Source: Ascochyta rabiei
Taxonomy: Eukaryota; Ascomycota; Dothideomycetes; Pleosporales; Didymellaceae
Reading direction: 5' to 3'
DNA length: 64,000 nt
NCBI RefSeq assembly: GCF_004011695.2
Contig: NC_082422.1
Span: 1,332,775-1,396,774, forward strand
The position numbers were made by a program, and so were the translations under genes. Shown here piece by piece: positions 35,960 to 47,155 of the stretch; position 1 is the stretch's first letter, and the number at the start of each line of letters is the position of its first letter. The notes beneath the pieces are model-generated. The model was given only the letters and a program-made list of their open reading frames with translations, did not search any database and was not told the origin of the DNA.

Positions 35960-38900
35960 TTAGCTTAGAGGCTTATTAAGCTAGTAGTTATGTAAATGTA
36001 AGGTCTTTAAGTTGCTCTTAAATTTCCTTTAGAGGCACAGTATTTATTACCTGTACCAGCTCTATAATAGCTAGGCTAAGTTATTAAAGGAAACCCTCCT
36101 ATTTGTTTGCTAGTAGGACCTTTGTTATGCTTTCTGCAATTATATTTACTAACTACACAAATTCTATCTTAATTATACCCTTAGATACTTCTTATCTAAT
36201 CTAATAGTTATAGATATCTACATGTTAAAGTTTAGTTTAGAGACAGGAAACTTCCTCTGTTACTAAGCGTATAGTTTGCTTATTATTGTACTAGATAGTA
36301 ATAGTGCGCGTATCTATTTTTATTTAGAGTTTGTAGAGCAGTCTTAATATAAAGAGTGCTTCTTTAGCTACTTGTAAGAGAGCTAGTAGCTCTGCTTTAG
36401 TAGTTAATGTGGTAACTGTATCTTGCTTGTTAGCTCTCTATGTAATAAGTCTACTAAATAGTCTTATAGCGTATCCTTGTAAGCTTTTCCAATCTAGGGT
36501 GTTGTCTTCAAATAAAGCGTCGCTTGCAATTTACAGTCGTTCTACTCCTCCTAGTTATAGGGCTTGTTGTTTAGTATCTTAGAGGTATAGTAGTACTTAA
36601 TCTACAGCGTTATAGTGCTTAGGTCCTAGATTTGCTAGAAAGTAAGCTAGTTGCAAGGTAGCAAAAGCAATGTCTGGCCTTATAGTAACTGCGGCAAAAA
36701 GAAACAACCTAATCTTGCGTTAATATTTATTAATTTCTGCTAGCGCTGCTAGACCCTTTCTTAGGCAAAGTTCTATTACTGCTATAGGAGTATTGTGTTA
36801 AATATCTTGCCTATTAGCTAAGCAGCTAATCTTGTCTAAGTATGCAGCTTGTAATAGTTAGATCTTTTAATCTTCTCTTTTTTAGATAATTTCTATACTA
36901 AGGAACTACTAAAGGTTGTCTCCTCTAGTAAATTTGTAACTGTTTTGCAAGTATCTAATTGCTTCTTATGCTTTGCGCTCCTTATCTCTATAGTACGCAA
37001 ATATAATATTATTAACATAGAAGAAAATAATAACTCTATCTCTAATTAAGTAGCACGGCTTATAGGGTATAATCTAGAACCCTAGTGCCTTAAGCGTTAT
37101 AGTAAATTCTTTCTACTAGAGGAGTAGGGAGATACAGAGACTGTATAACGCCTTGTTTAGTTATAGAATTATCCTAGGCTTCTAGTAGCCTTAAGGCATT
37201 TTTATGTAAACCTCTTAATCTATTATTGTATAGACAAATGCGTTTATAACATTGTATTTTTTAGCTCTATATTGTAGTAACCTGCAATTGCTATTATTAT
37301 TTAAAATAATTAGCTAGTAAGCATGGCTGCATAAGTGTCTTATAAGGTCTTATTTTGTTATTAGTTGCCTCTAACTACTAGTCGCGCCTTGCACTTTAGT
37401 AAATAATAGTGTTTATTAAGCTTGTAGGTGTATACCTACATACAGTTAAGAATCTAATATCCTGTTAATTTAATCTTCTTTAATAGTGTTTCTAACTATA
37501 ATTTTATATCCTAATAACTTACAAGGTGTACTTGCTTAGTCTCTTAGAATAATTTGCCTATTAGGTAATCCTTAAGCTTAGTTTAGCAAGTTAGCAAAGG
37601 TAGAAGTTAACTGCGATAGGGCTTTAAGCCTGTAGCAAGCATTCTTATTATCTTAGCCTTGTCTATAACTTCTCCTATGTATTATCTAACAAAACTGGCT
37701 TAGGTTCCTGCTATAAAGGCCGCTGCCTAGAAAACAGCTGTTAAGGACACATATTGCGTTAGATCTAGTTATTCTCTAGTTATTAACTATGCAAGTAGTG
37801 CTATAGGAGGTAGTGTAGATAGAGGTGTTAGGTAATTATCCCTAATCTTTCTTCCTTAGTAGTAGCCTAGTTAGTCTACTTTGTTTTGTTCTTCTAAACG
37901 TTCTTTAGCAACATTATCTTTATAGAAGGATTCTGTTTCTGGTTACTAGTAGGGAGTTAGTAGCTTAATAGTCCTAGCATATGTTATTATCTCCTCTAGC
38001 GTCTTATGCATTAGGCTAGCTTTTAGATCTTTAATCTCTCTATTAAATATTAACAGTTTGTTAAATACAACGTCCTAGGTACTAATTACTTTAGTAAGTA
38101 ATAGTATCTATATTTAATATATGTTTAATAATTAGTATCCTACTAGATACCTAATCTATACCTTTAGATCTAGGCGTTAAAGGCGTAATCTGCCTCTGTG
38201 TGTATTATTAGTTATTACAAATGCCTTATAGCTGTATGCTTTAAGCTGTGCAAGTTTAGGTTTATATAATAATGTTACTATCCTATTACTAAAAGCAACT
38301 TACGTAAAGAGTATTTTATATAGTATTTTCTAATAGTTTGTGTAGTTTAGAGTTCTGTTATAGAGGTATACTGCAGCTCTTATAACTTCTAGCTACAGTT
38401 CCTAGAAGAGGTTAGCGTTAGGTTGCATAGCGCGAGCTTTCTCCTTATTTACGCCCCCTAAGCGTTCTACGCCTCTATTTTATATTTATGTATCTAGTGC
38501 AGAAGGCTTAATAATAATTCCTTATGTTGCTAACTATCTTTTAACCTCTAACTTAACAGTTATTATTTTGTTGTCTGTCTTAATTGTCTTTATAGATATG
38601 TTATAGTAATTTTTAAGAAATGTTATAAATATTAACAAGGCTTTAATAATAGATTTTGCTGTTTAGTTGTTAGTAAAGTACAAATCTTATTTCAGGCCTA
38701 AGAATTTGTTAGTAATTAATAATTAGCTCTTCTCTTTTGTTACCCCTTAAGCTTTATAGGTGTGGAAATTAATGCTTAGTCTTTCTCCTAGGCCGTTATT
38801 ATTTGTCTATACGGCTTAGCTTATTTATTGCCTTAACTTTACTCTTCTACAGGAATTGCACTTTACTGTAGTAATGCCCTTAATGCGTACCTCCTAAGTT

Positions 38901-40700
38901 TCTTATACAAGGTGTTCTACTACTAGGCTAGAATAACCTAGTCGCTTGTGCTATAGAGTGGCAGAGGCTCTTTGTAGTCTCTTTTTAGTTTTTAATATAG
39001 TTTTATGTGTGTAGTATAAGGCATCTTGCAATTCCTTATACTCTAGTACCTATTACCTAAACATTTTAGTAATAGTGTAAATAATTTTGTTATCTAGTCT
39101 TTGTAGGGTGTTAGATTTGTCTAGGTATCCCTCTATATCCCTTGTTATCTTAGGAGGTAGAAAGATACTAAATTGCATAGTAGGTTAGAGCAGACTACTA
39201 CGTTATGCAGTGTTATACTGCAGGGTCTAGACTAGTTTATTAAACTTAGCTTAATTAATCTGTTCCCTTTATCTACACTTTTTACTTTCTAGCCTAGATA
39301 TAGTTACTAGGTATTAGTAGGTAGAAGTTGTATATATAGTTAGGGTTGTTTGTTATATAGCAGGTTAATCCTAAGTTAAGGATAAACAACTTCCTTAGTA
39401 GATAGCCTTTAGCATTCCTTCTGCCTAACGCTGGATTAAAGACAGCTTTCACGTTTGGAACTCTCTAGCCCTCTAGTTATTCTTTAAGGATTTTAAGCGT
39501 TAGAGTGTGTAATTGTTTCACAACTAGTGTTCTTAAACAGGTTCTGCTTTGTCTGCAACTTAGCCCTTAAAACGTGGTATCTTTCTTACGCTTAAATTAT
39601 ATAAGCTTATTTATTGTCTTGTTTAGTTTCTACTACTTAGGTGCCTTATCTAGATTAATATGATAGTAATCCTATATACTGTAGTATTGTCTTTATGTAG
39701 GGCATTTTGCTCCCCTTATAGTAGTAGGTCCTTAATCTAAAGGCTGCTTAAGTGTAGTAGTTTTCCTACCTGCTGTACGTTAATTATGGGGTCTGCCCTA
39801 GTTACTAGATAGCGCGCTTTCAGTATATTAGGCGTCCCCTTTAGTGCTTTAGGAGGTTCTACCCACTTTAGTAAGAAACAATGCATTACTAGCTATAAAG
39901 GCCTTATGTTTCCCTAATCTAAGAAGATAATGCATTATTATGTGTTCTTAGAAGCGTTTTATTATCTCCTTCTAGCTTATACTAGTTACAAAACTACTAT
40001 TATCCTAGAAATTTGTAGACTATATAGGCGCAATTTTGTTTATAGCTACTAGGAAGTCTTATGTTATTACATTTAATTACAATAATTTAGTAACCTAATA
40101 TGTCTCTACTTCTATAGCTGCCTAATTATACTTAGCTAGTTATATGTCCTATTATAACGTACTTCTTATTAGCTTAAGAGCTAAGAGGTATCTGTTGTAG
40201 GCTTATTCTTGTTTAATTTGTTTGTTAATTCTAACTGTCAATTGCAGGTTAGTAATCTACTGTTAGAGTAGTTTATCTAGAAGACAGTATGTGCGTAGCA
40301 AGTGTAGTAACACAGTTAACTAGATAAATGCAATAATCTGTTATATGCTGCTTTGTTCTTTCTTATACTTATGTTAATTACTCTTATACTATTTTAGGAG
40401 TATCTTATAATATTTAAGGTCTTCCTTAAAAGCCTTCTAACCTCCAGTTAATAGTTTGGTTAGTCTTGTTAGGACTTTAATGCTGGGAGCTAGTGCGTAG
40501 TCTGTAACGACAGGCACATGTATAGCTAGTAGTTTTAGTGTTTCTTAGACACTAGATTTTAGATTTATCTTGTCCTAGATGTTGTAGACTACGCATCTAG
40601 ATTATAGTTACGTAAACTATTAATTGTAATTAGTGTAATCCCTTAGCGTTATCGTAGGGTTACAGTAGGTGAATTGTGCTATTTTACGTTAGTTGCGGCA
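35960..40700 (-). pseudogene. Copia element C Gag-Pol (decayed)
   Basis: Minus-strand Pol. RT has FFYVNNIIFAYY near 37000-37050 (YVDD changed to YVNN) with TRGDNL shortly after. RNase H follows towards 36000, and integrase and Gag lie upstream at about 37700-40600. TAA and TAG interrupt the frame throughout. Related to, but not the same LTR family as, element B at 12190. Confidence 0.8.
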
Positions 40701-40714
40701 GTAAGACTCTTAAT

Positions 40715-40887
40715 TGTTAGATGTTATGATAAATGTGTAATAAGGTAACTTAATAATATTAATTGTTGTTCTATGTTTCTGTTCCCCTGTGTTCAGTGAG
40801 ATTTAGGTTCTTCGCTAGTGTGCTAAGCCTATTGGTCCCTGCTCGATTGTACAGATCCGACCTTACTAGAGCTTGTTCTATCTAACA
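40715..40887 (-). repeat. 5' LTR of Copia element C
   Basis: TGTTAGATGTTATG...CTATCTAACA, 173 bp, followed by target duplication CCTGT. Confidence 0.95.
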
Positions 40888-41449
40888 CCTGTGCTAGGGC
40901 ACAGCACAAACATAAGTACCAGCTAACTAAGACCCCTAACTTTGCCCTAAAGGCACACACTATAGAGAAGGACAGAACAGAGAGAGATGTTACGTAACTG
41001 CTTGTTAACAAGTATAACTTATATAACTGCTTATTAACAAGCATAACACACGTAACTACTTGTTAACAAGCAGAACACATGTAACTGCTTAATAACAAGC
41101 ATAATATACGTAACTACATATTAATAAGTATAGTATAATATACTTGTCTATAAGCACCCTTATGTATTTTATTAGACTAACTTTAGTTACTTATTAATAA
41201 GTACTGTATCTCCTTAGTATATAGTTAGTAGGAACACAACCCTTATAGTTTGTGTTTAACCTTATTAATTAAGTTTGTCTTTAGAATCTTAACCTACTCT
41301 TAAACTAGACAGTCTACTCTGTACTCTTTATTACACCCTATCTTTACAAGCTTAGCTTAGTTAATAACCCTAACCAATCCACCAGTACTTATTCCTAAGA
41401 ACCAATAGAATTCGTGCTTACGGTCTTTAACTAAAGTACGACTTCAACA
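40888..41449 (+). repeat. remainder of gypsy copy 2 3' LTR, with expanded palindromic repeat
   Basis: Continues the LTR cut at 35779 and ends CTTCAACA like copy 1. It is about 85 bp longer than copy 1's LTR because a 29-bp unit is present about five times (roughly 40990-41135) instead of twice. Each unit centres on GCTTGTTAACAAGC, a 14-bp palindrome in its best copies. Confidence 0.9.
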
Positions 41450-42356
41450 GTTATCTACACAGTACTAATCAAACTTAGGTGTAGTATAGCTGCTGTAACT
41501 GTTAAGGATAAGTAGCTAACACGTACCTAATAAGCAGGTCTGTGTGTGCCTGTTAAAGTGCTTTACCTAGTTTAGGCCTAGCTTATCTGTTGTCTAGCTG
41601 TTATTACTAACAGCAACAGTCTAGTTAAGTAGGAGGTCTTAATACTGGCTATCCTAGTAGAGCTTCCCTGCTAGTATAAGGAAGGGTAGGATAGACTAAC
41701 CTAACGCGTTAATACACTTAATTCTTTTCACCTACTTGTAATTGCCTAGCTAAACAACAGTAGCGCAACTAATTATCTTAGAGCTAGTGACTACCTTTAA
41801 TATTTAAGCCACCCCTATTATAAACCTATTCTTATTAAAGTTGTAGATGTTCTTATTAGGTATCCTATATATAACGCGTGTCTCCTCTACTAGCCTAAAC
41901 CACGCGCTAATCCTAACAAGATCTTTACAGCGTGCCCTCTAAGAGTAGAATTTCCTATTCTATTTTGTCTAAAGCTCTAGCTAGTGGTTAATAAAGCGGA
42001 ACACCTAGCACTTGCTAATAGGTAGAGGAGGGGGATCTTAGCTATAGCTAGTAAGTAGTGCGTCTGCTATATGTTGTATATTAATAATCTAGAGTAGAAA
42101 TCTGCAACAGTAAAGGTCTAAGATCTACTAAATAAGTGACTACCCTTCAATAGGGCTTAGCTTTTAGGTAATATTTGTTACCTTGTGTTTAGGGAGTTTA
42201 TCTTAAAGGCGTGTCTAAAGAGTTAATTATAGGACATTATAAGCCCTTATAAGGGCACAGAGGGACTAAGATAGTCTATACTAAGGAAATATAATAGTAA
42301 AGTTTAATCTGCCTTCTTAAGAAGGCTGTATAGGTTGTTCGTGTAGTTTTATAGTT
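41450..42356 (-). pseudogene. pogo-like transposase fragment A
   Basis: Minus-strand transposase sequence. Near 41940-41800 it reads RARCKDLVRISAWFRLVEET and IYNFNKNRFIIGVA. The last is the first catalytic box, usually YNFDETGFMMG, with Asp to Asn and Glu to Lys. It runs to SYTTPKFDQYC next to the gypsy LTR, where it is cut at 41449. The right part (42000-42330) holds a degraded N-terminal region. No terminal repeats were found. Confidence 0.75.
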
Positions 42357-43027
42357 AATAGGATGAGACGCGTTAAGCGCGTTTTAGTAGGGTGGCCAAG
42401 ATACCAATGTGGCCAGCTTACTAATAGAACACGTTACCCGTTATCCCAATCATAAAGCCTTTCTCATCCATATTGTATTTGTGGCGACTCTTAATAGAGT
42501 ATTTCGAGATCTTCAGCTGCAGTAGATCAAAATAGAGCTTGTATTTATTGTAAGATTTGGCGTTGTGGCCTTAGCGATCCATCCTAGTTGAATAACGCGA
42601 GATGAGATGGATATAGTACTTGTTAATAAAACGCGTAACCTAGCTATTAGAGACTGGGTTTTAAGCTATTGGTAACGCAAAATTCTCTTTTATCTCTTGT
42701 GTAGGAGGTAAATAACAGCTTGTAAGCAATTCTATATACTTTACTAGCTCTATCTCCTGTTGTAGGTTAAGCTGTTGTTGATTGATGATCTTGGTCGCGT
42801 GTAATGTCGGATCGCCTTAGTGTCTCTAACCCAATGTTAATTAATTAATAATGTACTTGGCTGCAATCTGAATATACAATAATTCTTCTTCTAGTATTAA
42901 GGATTAAATCGCTGAAATCGCTGACTGAATTGGATCCATATTGGTTGTGTTGTGACGCGTCAAAGATTGGTGCATTTGGTGATGGCGGGGCGTCACGCGA
43001 ATCCAGGCATCACGCGCACGGACACGG
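42357..43027 (-). mobile_element. pogo/Fot1-like element B, one end plus N-terminal transposase
   Basis: The right terminus has GCG-rich inverted-repeat sequence (cacgcgcacggacac at 43012-43026) before TA at 43028-43029, matching the terminus at 47156. The transposase starts at ATG near 42940 (MDPIQSAISAI). It includes a helix-turn-helix/CENPB-type region, then YKLYFDLLQLKI and HKYNMDEKGFMIGITG near 42450-42480. The first catalytic Asp and the following Glu are intact. It is cut off at about 42357, so no DDE domain completes. Mutation is milder than in neighbours. Confidence 0.8.
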
Positions 43028-43237
43028 TAGCGTAATTTGTGACTACGCATAATGTGTCTAACTAGGCACTAAACCGCCTAATAGCGTACTAAGTGTGGAG
43101 TAAGCTACTTTAGTGCTATTCTAAGCATAATGCCATAGCTTAGGTTAATCTAAGTAAGCGCAACTAACACCTGCAGACATGCGCAAAACAGGGAAGCTTT
43201 GCACAATAATTAATCTATTGCTTTTTAGTATAACGTA

Positions 43238-45090
43238 CTCCACGGGTGAGCGGATCAAACGGGTGAGCGGATCACTCTGCCAAGACTACACCAAATTTCT
43301 ACCCTATTATAACTCGCATTAGCCCACTTTGGCCTTGTATACAGTAGTGCAGTACATAATATTATTTAGAAACATCTTCTACAGCCTTCTTACATGTACG
43401 CAAGTTATGTCTAACATTATAGCACTTTGTACAGCGTCTTTAGGTTACTTCCCCTCCTTTAGCACACACTTGCTTCTTTACCTTCTTACCATTACTACGC
43501 GCCCCAAACTTAGTTAGAGTAGTTAATTAAAGGCCTTCCTTAGCTGTTAGGACTCTTTCCTGCTGTAATTGCTTTCTTTTATGCGATTTACGTCGCGTAG
43601 CAGCCTTATTTGCTGCTTAAAGCCTAGTAATCTCCCTTTAAGCCAATACTAGCTTGTGCGCTACTATAGCTGCGCCTTTAGCAAGCTTTTTAAAGGCCTT
43701 AACTATTAAAGTTAGTGAGCTGCTTGCATGCCTTTAAATCCTCTCTTAAACCAGCGTTGATTGCGACCCTAATTGCAGGGTAGTGCTTGGGGTTTAGGAC
43801 TGCTAGGGCTTATCTTCTACAGTAGGTAGCGGTGGGGTACGTAGGCGGACATCAAGACCTATTATAACCCGTTCTAGGTCAAGGGGGACTATTCCAGCGC
43901 CTCAGAAGCCTTCTTAGATATTGCTAGAAGTAAATGTCTCCTTATAGGCGTCTATAAAGCATAGTAGGAACTTAGTTTTAGTAATATAAGTAATATAGTT
44001 ATGTATAAGATTCTTAGCTTAGCGCCTATATACCTTCTTTAGAGGGGCAAAATAACCTATATCTAGTGGTTATAAGAGGTGAGATAAGTGTAGAGGCATA
44101 TACAGTGTAACAATCTTTACTTCCTTATAGTATTGTTAGAAGTTAAGGGAGTTGTGGCTCTCGTGGCTGTTAATAAGGAGCAGCTGGTGCACTCCTTAGG
44201 TGCGCGTCTTTGTATAGACATTAAAGTGCTTCAACCAGTCTAGACTAAGCTTGTTAGTAGTCCATCCGTTCTTAGAGACTCTAATAACCCAGTTATGGGG
44301 CAGATTGTCCTCTTTGTACCAGGCAGAGAGGTGGTTACAGCCTTTAAAGATAATGAAGGGTAGAATACCCTACCCTGTGCCATTAATGCCCTATATGACC
44401 GTTGTCTACTCTTAATTGCCCTACTGCACTGCCTTTAGCTGTCCTTAACGCTCTAAGCCTATAACAACTGCTCCTGTTAATATCTGGCCTATTATAAAGC
44501 CTGTCTTATTAAAGTTGTATGTGTTATTGTCCTAGATACTATACTTAGCTTTAACATTCGCTATAAGCCTAAACCAGCCCCTAATAATCTCTAGATCCTT
44601 ACAGAGGGCTCTCTTGTAGTTGTACTTGCGATTAAACCTTACTTTAAGGTTAGGGCGGCGCTTAACAAACGTGTTAGGCCAGTTTATGCCAACATGGCCT
44701 ATATTGCGCTCAGCACGCAAAGAATTAGCTATATTAGCTACAGCAGCCAGCTAAGGGGCAAATCCTTGTGCATCTAGCTTAAGGATGTACTTAGCAATTA
44801 CGTCCTCCTTAGTCTGGTCTATAATCTGTTAAACTAGCGTATAATTAGCTTGTGCAGGTTGTTCTGTGTATTAAGCGTGTAGTGTGCTGTAAGGCGCGTT
44901 ATATATAGCTGCAGCGCGTTACAGAGTAAGCGTTACGTCTTGTTTAATTGCCTGGAGCGCAAGCTGTATCGCAGCTTCTCTTAAGGGCGTAGGTTGATGT
45001 TGTTGTTGAGGCATTGCGTGGTAAGGTGGAGGTTTGGTGTGGTCTTGGCAGAGTGATCCGCTCACCCGTTTGATCCGCTCACCTGTAGAG
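43238..45090 (-). mobile_element. complete pogo/Fot1-like transposon (1853 bp)
   Basis: Inverted terminal repeats of about 55 bp (ctccacgggtgagcggatc at left, its complement at right) contain an internal duplication of gggtgagcggatc. They are flanked by TA (43236-43237, 45091-45092). Size is typical of Fot1/Pot2 elements. It sits about 640 bp upstream of the secreted-protein gene. Confidence 0.95.
43340..45013 (-). pseudogene. pogo/Fot1-like transposase (RIP-mutated)
   Basis: Starts MPQQQHQPTPLREAA at ATG 45011-45013. A CENPB-type DNA-binding segment reads NWPNTFVKRRPNLKV near 44650. It is followed by CKDLEIIRGWFRLIANVK, then the first catalytic box as YNFNKTGFIIG (D to N, E to K). LDIGYFAPLKKVYRR near 44050 is the usual third-catalytic-residue region. 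The C-terminal part (43500-43850) is damaged. TAG/TAA stops occur from about 44930 on, so it cannot make active transposase. Confidence 0.85.
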
Positions 45091-45092
45091 TA

Positions 45093-45616
45093 CGTTAAGC
45101 ACAACTATATACGTTATAATTATCCATAAGTACAGTATTAAAAGCAATTAAAGAGAAAAGTAGTTAGTTGCGTACAGTCTCTAAAAACCCCTATTGTAAC
45201 TTAGCGGGCGCAATCACTATACTATAAGTTCTCTACACAGAAGTACTGTACACGGGAACCTTAAGACAGTAGCTTCTAATTCTATCTTTAAGTAATTTCT
45301 GCTAATAGTGCGTGCATCTCTGGGACTTGCTGCTGTTAAGGCCCTTTGTCACATCAAAGCCTACCTAACAGCTACGCTACACTTTAGCTCCGGTCTTATT
45401 AAGATACTCTGTGCAGAACTTAGCATGTATTTTTCAAGCACGTATTTAACTAACGAGCGCAGAAATCGGTCCTTATAGTGCTACACGAGCACGTCCCGCT
45501 GTAAATGCTAAAAATACACTTTTAAACTTGTGCAAGCAGCTAAAGCCCCTGCAAACATTATTCTACCTATAAGGAGAGGACACTCAAATCCGTAGCTATC
45601 CGGGCATTTTAGCAAG
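45093..45616. other. intergenic region upstream of the secreted-protein gene
   Basis: Mixed composition, becoming GC-balanced rightwards. I see no gene or repeat in it apart from the transposon edge at left. It is the likely upstream regulatory region of the gene at 45732. Confidence 0.5.
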
Positions 45617-45622
45617 TATAAA
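45617..45622 (+). promoter_or_regulatory. TATA box of the secreted-protein gene
   Basis: tataaa 110 bp before the ATG. A CT/CA-rich leader (45665-45730) follows. Confidence 0.5.
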
Positions 45623-45731
45623 GTACGGAAGACCTCGCTGGAATTGCTTGATATCGCTTTCATTATTAGCCACTTCCACTATCAGTTACTTCAACCACCA
45701 CCACATAACCAAAGCCCCCTCTTAATTCAAT

Positions 45732-46391
45732 ATGCTCTTCGCCAATACTAAAACCTGGATTTCAGTCCTTCTTGCTTGCAGCTCAATCCCTGCTGCACTA
45801 TCCGCTCCAACCTCCAGCCCTGTCAATGGAGTTGCAATTCGAGATGTTATTTCCCCGCCAGCTCTTGTCGCAGAAGACATCTCTATTCTTGAGAAGGACG
45901 GCGAATCTCGTGTGATCACTGAGCGCAACGCAGCCTCCGACATTCACCTAGCTAAGCGCTACCTGATCGGCTCTCCATACCAGAAGCGAACCATCCAAGT
46001 CGCATTGAAGCAGGCTGTTCACGGAATCACTGCAGGTACCGTTTGGGCATGGGAGATCAGCTACCGCTACTTATCCCCCACTGGAGGCAGGGAGGGTCAC
46101 GTTAGTGGAAACCTAGTCAACGGCCCCGGCGCGTTTTCTTTTACCTCATTTAAAATCGATCAGGCCTTCGTCACCAGCGTCGACGGTATCGTGTCAGCAG
46201 TTTTTGATGCGGTTATCAAAACGACAAACGAGAAGATTCAGTTCGCCTTGACTTGGGCTGAGGATTTCACTACCACTGGTTCTACGCTGGAGAACCATGG
46301 TCAATCCAGCTCGTTTACCTACTTCACTCCCGGCGGTCGCCAAGAACGTTTAGGCCAGGAATTCTTCAAGTTCGCCATACACGAGTCCTAG
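45732..46391 (+). CDS. small secreted protein, effector candidate
   Basis: A 219-residue protein with one exon and no RIP-type stops. Residues 1-25 form a secretion signal: Lys7, hydrophobic WISVLLACS, then small residues ending ALSA. A pro-region follows with two Kex2-type sites, LAKR (73-76) and QKR (84-86). The mature part (about 87-219) is rich in aromatic and beta-prone stretches (TVWAWEISYRY, AFSFTSF). The only cysteine is in the signal peptide, so there are no disulfides, unlike many effectors. Balanced base use and a normal stop set it apart from the AT-rich transposons on both sides. No family was recognised. Effector status is inferred from size, secretion, processing and location. 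It could also be a secreted structural or mating-related protein. Confidence 0.85.
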   Translation: MLFANTKTWISVLLACSSIPAALSAPTSSPVNGVAIRDVISPPALVAEDISILEKDGESRVITERNAASDIHLAKRYLIGSPYQKRTIQVALKQAVHGITAGTVWAWEISYRYLSPTGGREGHVSGNLVNGPGAFSFTSFKIDQAFVTSVDGIVSAVFDAVIKTTNEKIQFALTWAEDFTTTGSTLENHGQSSSFTYFTPGGRQERLGQEFFKFAIHES

Positions 46392-46904
46392 ACATTTGAA
46401 GAAATGCTAGAGTATACACCATGATGGAATCAAAGCAGTCCCGGAACCCCCACATTCATCTTGCAGCGGTCAACAAGATGCGCAATTACTTTCGTTTATT
46501 TGCAATTAACCTCTTTTTATACTTAGAAAAGCGGATAGATACTTATGATTTTTTTGTTCATGTCTTAATAGAGCCATAGACAGGCTAAGCAGAAAAATCA
46601 AATTTATCACACTGCCTAGTACACTACCGCACTGTGATCCAAATACTAGGTCTTAACCTCCCTCTATGGGGTTAGAACATTCTACCGCGCAGAACCACGA
46701 ACATCGTTCAAGCACTATCGACTCAATCTTACTATCTAATAAAGACTGAGCTGGCCTAAAACTATACTCTAGAAGTCTATCTACTGTATACAGTACTAGG
46801 CCAAAAGTTTCACTCGCCAAGGGCAGATCGGCCGCAACACCACACTTTTGCAAATGCTCTTCTTGGTAATAACTCCACCAAAATTGCATAGTTTTAGATG
46901 TTTG
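46392..46904. other. intergenic region downstream of the secreted-protein gene
   Basis: Terminator and spacer. 46640-46904 adjoins the end of a Tc1-like transposase and may be its 3' flank. A 78-codon minus-strand open frame here has no recognisable feature, so I do not call it. Confidence 0.4.
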
Positions 46905-47155
46905 AAGCGCAGGACTTCATTGTAGATAGCTAATACTTCGTTTGCTAACCACTAGCTATAATACAAGCTTTAATGCGGCGTGGCATGGACATGATGAGGG
47001 CGCGGATCAAGCTGCCGGGGATAGCCCACCAGCACTTTTTCAGCGCGTTGCAGAACCCATCCCACTCCTCTTCTGCCCTTGTGATGTTGTTGTACTGCGG
47101 GTACTGAGTGAATACAAGCTTCTTGAGGTGCTACCAGAGGTGCTTGATTGGGTTA
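46905..47155 (-). pseudogene. Tc1/mariner transposase fragment (C-terminal DDE part)
   Basis: Minus strand reads NPIKHL then HLKKLVFTQYPQYNNITRAE, EEWDGFC and MSMPRRIKA, the end of a Tc1-like DDE transposase, matching 49560-49740. TAG replaces the second Trp of HLWWHL. The 5' part is cut off at 47155 by a pogo-like element inserted at TA. Base use is closer to the unmutated state than in most elements here. Confidence 0.82.

Larger units (their letters stand above)
35780..40887 (-). mobile_element. complete Copia element C inserted in a gypsy LTR (5108 bp)
   Basis: Two 173-bp LTRs (35780-35952 and 40715-40887) are flanked by the duplication CCTGT (35775-35779 and 40888-40892). The purine tract next to the left LTR (aaaggggtg on the minus strand) and the coding frames show minus orientation. 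The LTR halves that face inwards are slightly diverged by transitions only. This is the youngest identifiable LTR element of the gypsy copy 2 nest. Confidence 0.95.
28780..41449 (+). mobile_element. gypsy family 1, copy 2, with three nested insertions
   Basis: Same family as 1-4239, here including part of Gag. The order is Gag zinc knuckle (about 28810), cysteine-rich linker, protease, RT, RNase H, integrase, chromodomain, antisense ORF and LTR. It is interrupted by a solo LTR (32177-32331), a pogo-like transposon (32448-34285) and a Copia element (35780-40887). The last sits inside the 3' LTR, which resumes at 40888. No 5' LTR was found, so the left end is truncated. It is more mutated than copy 1. 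Confidence 0.92.
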
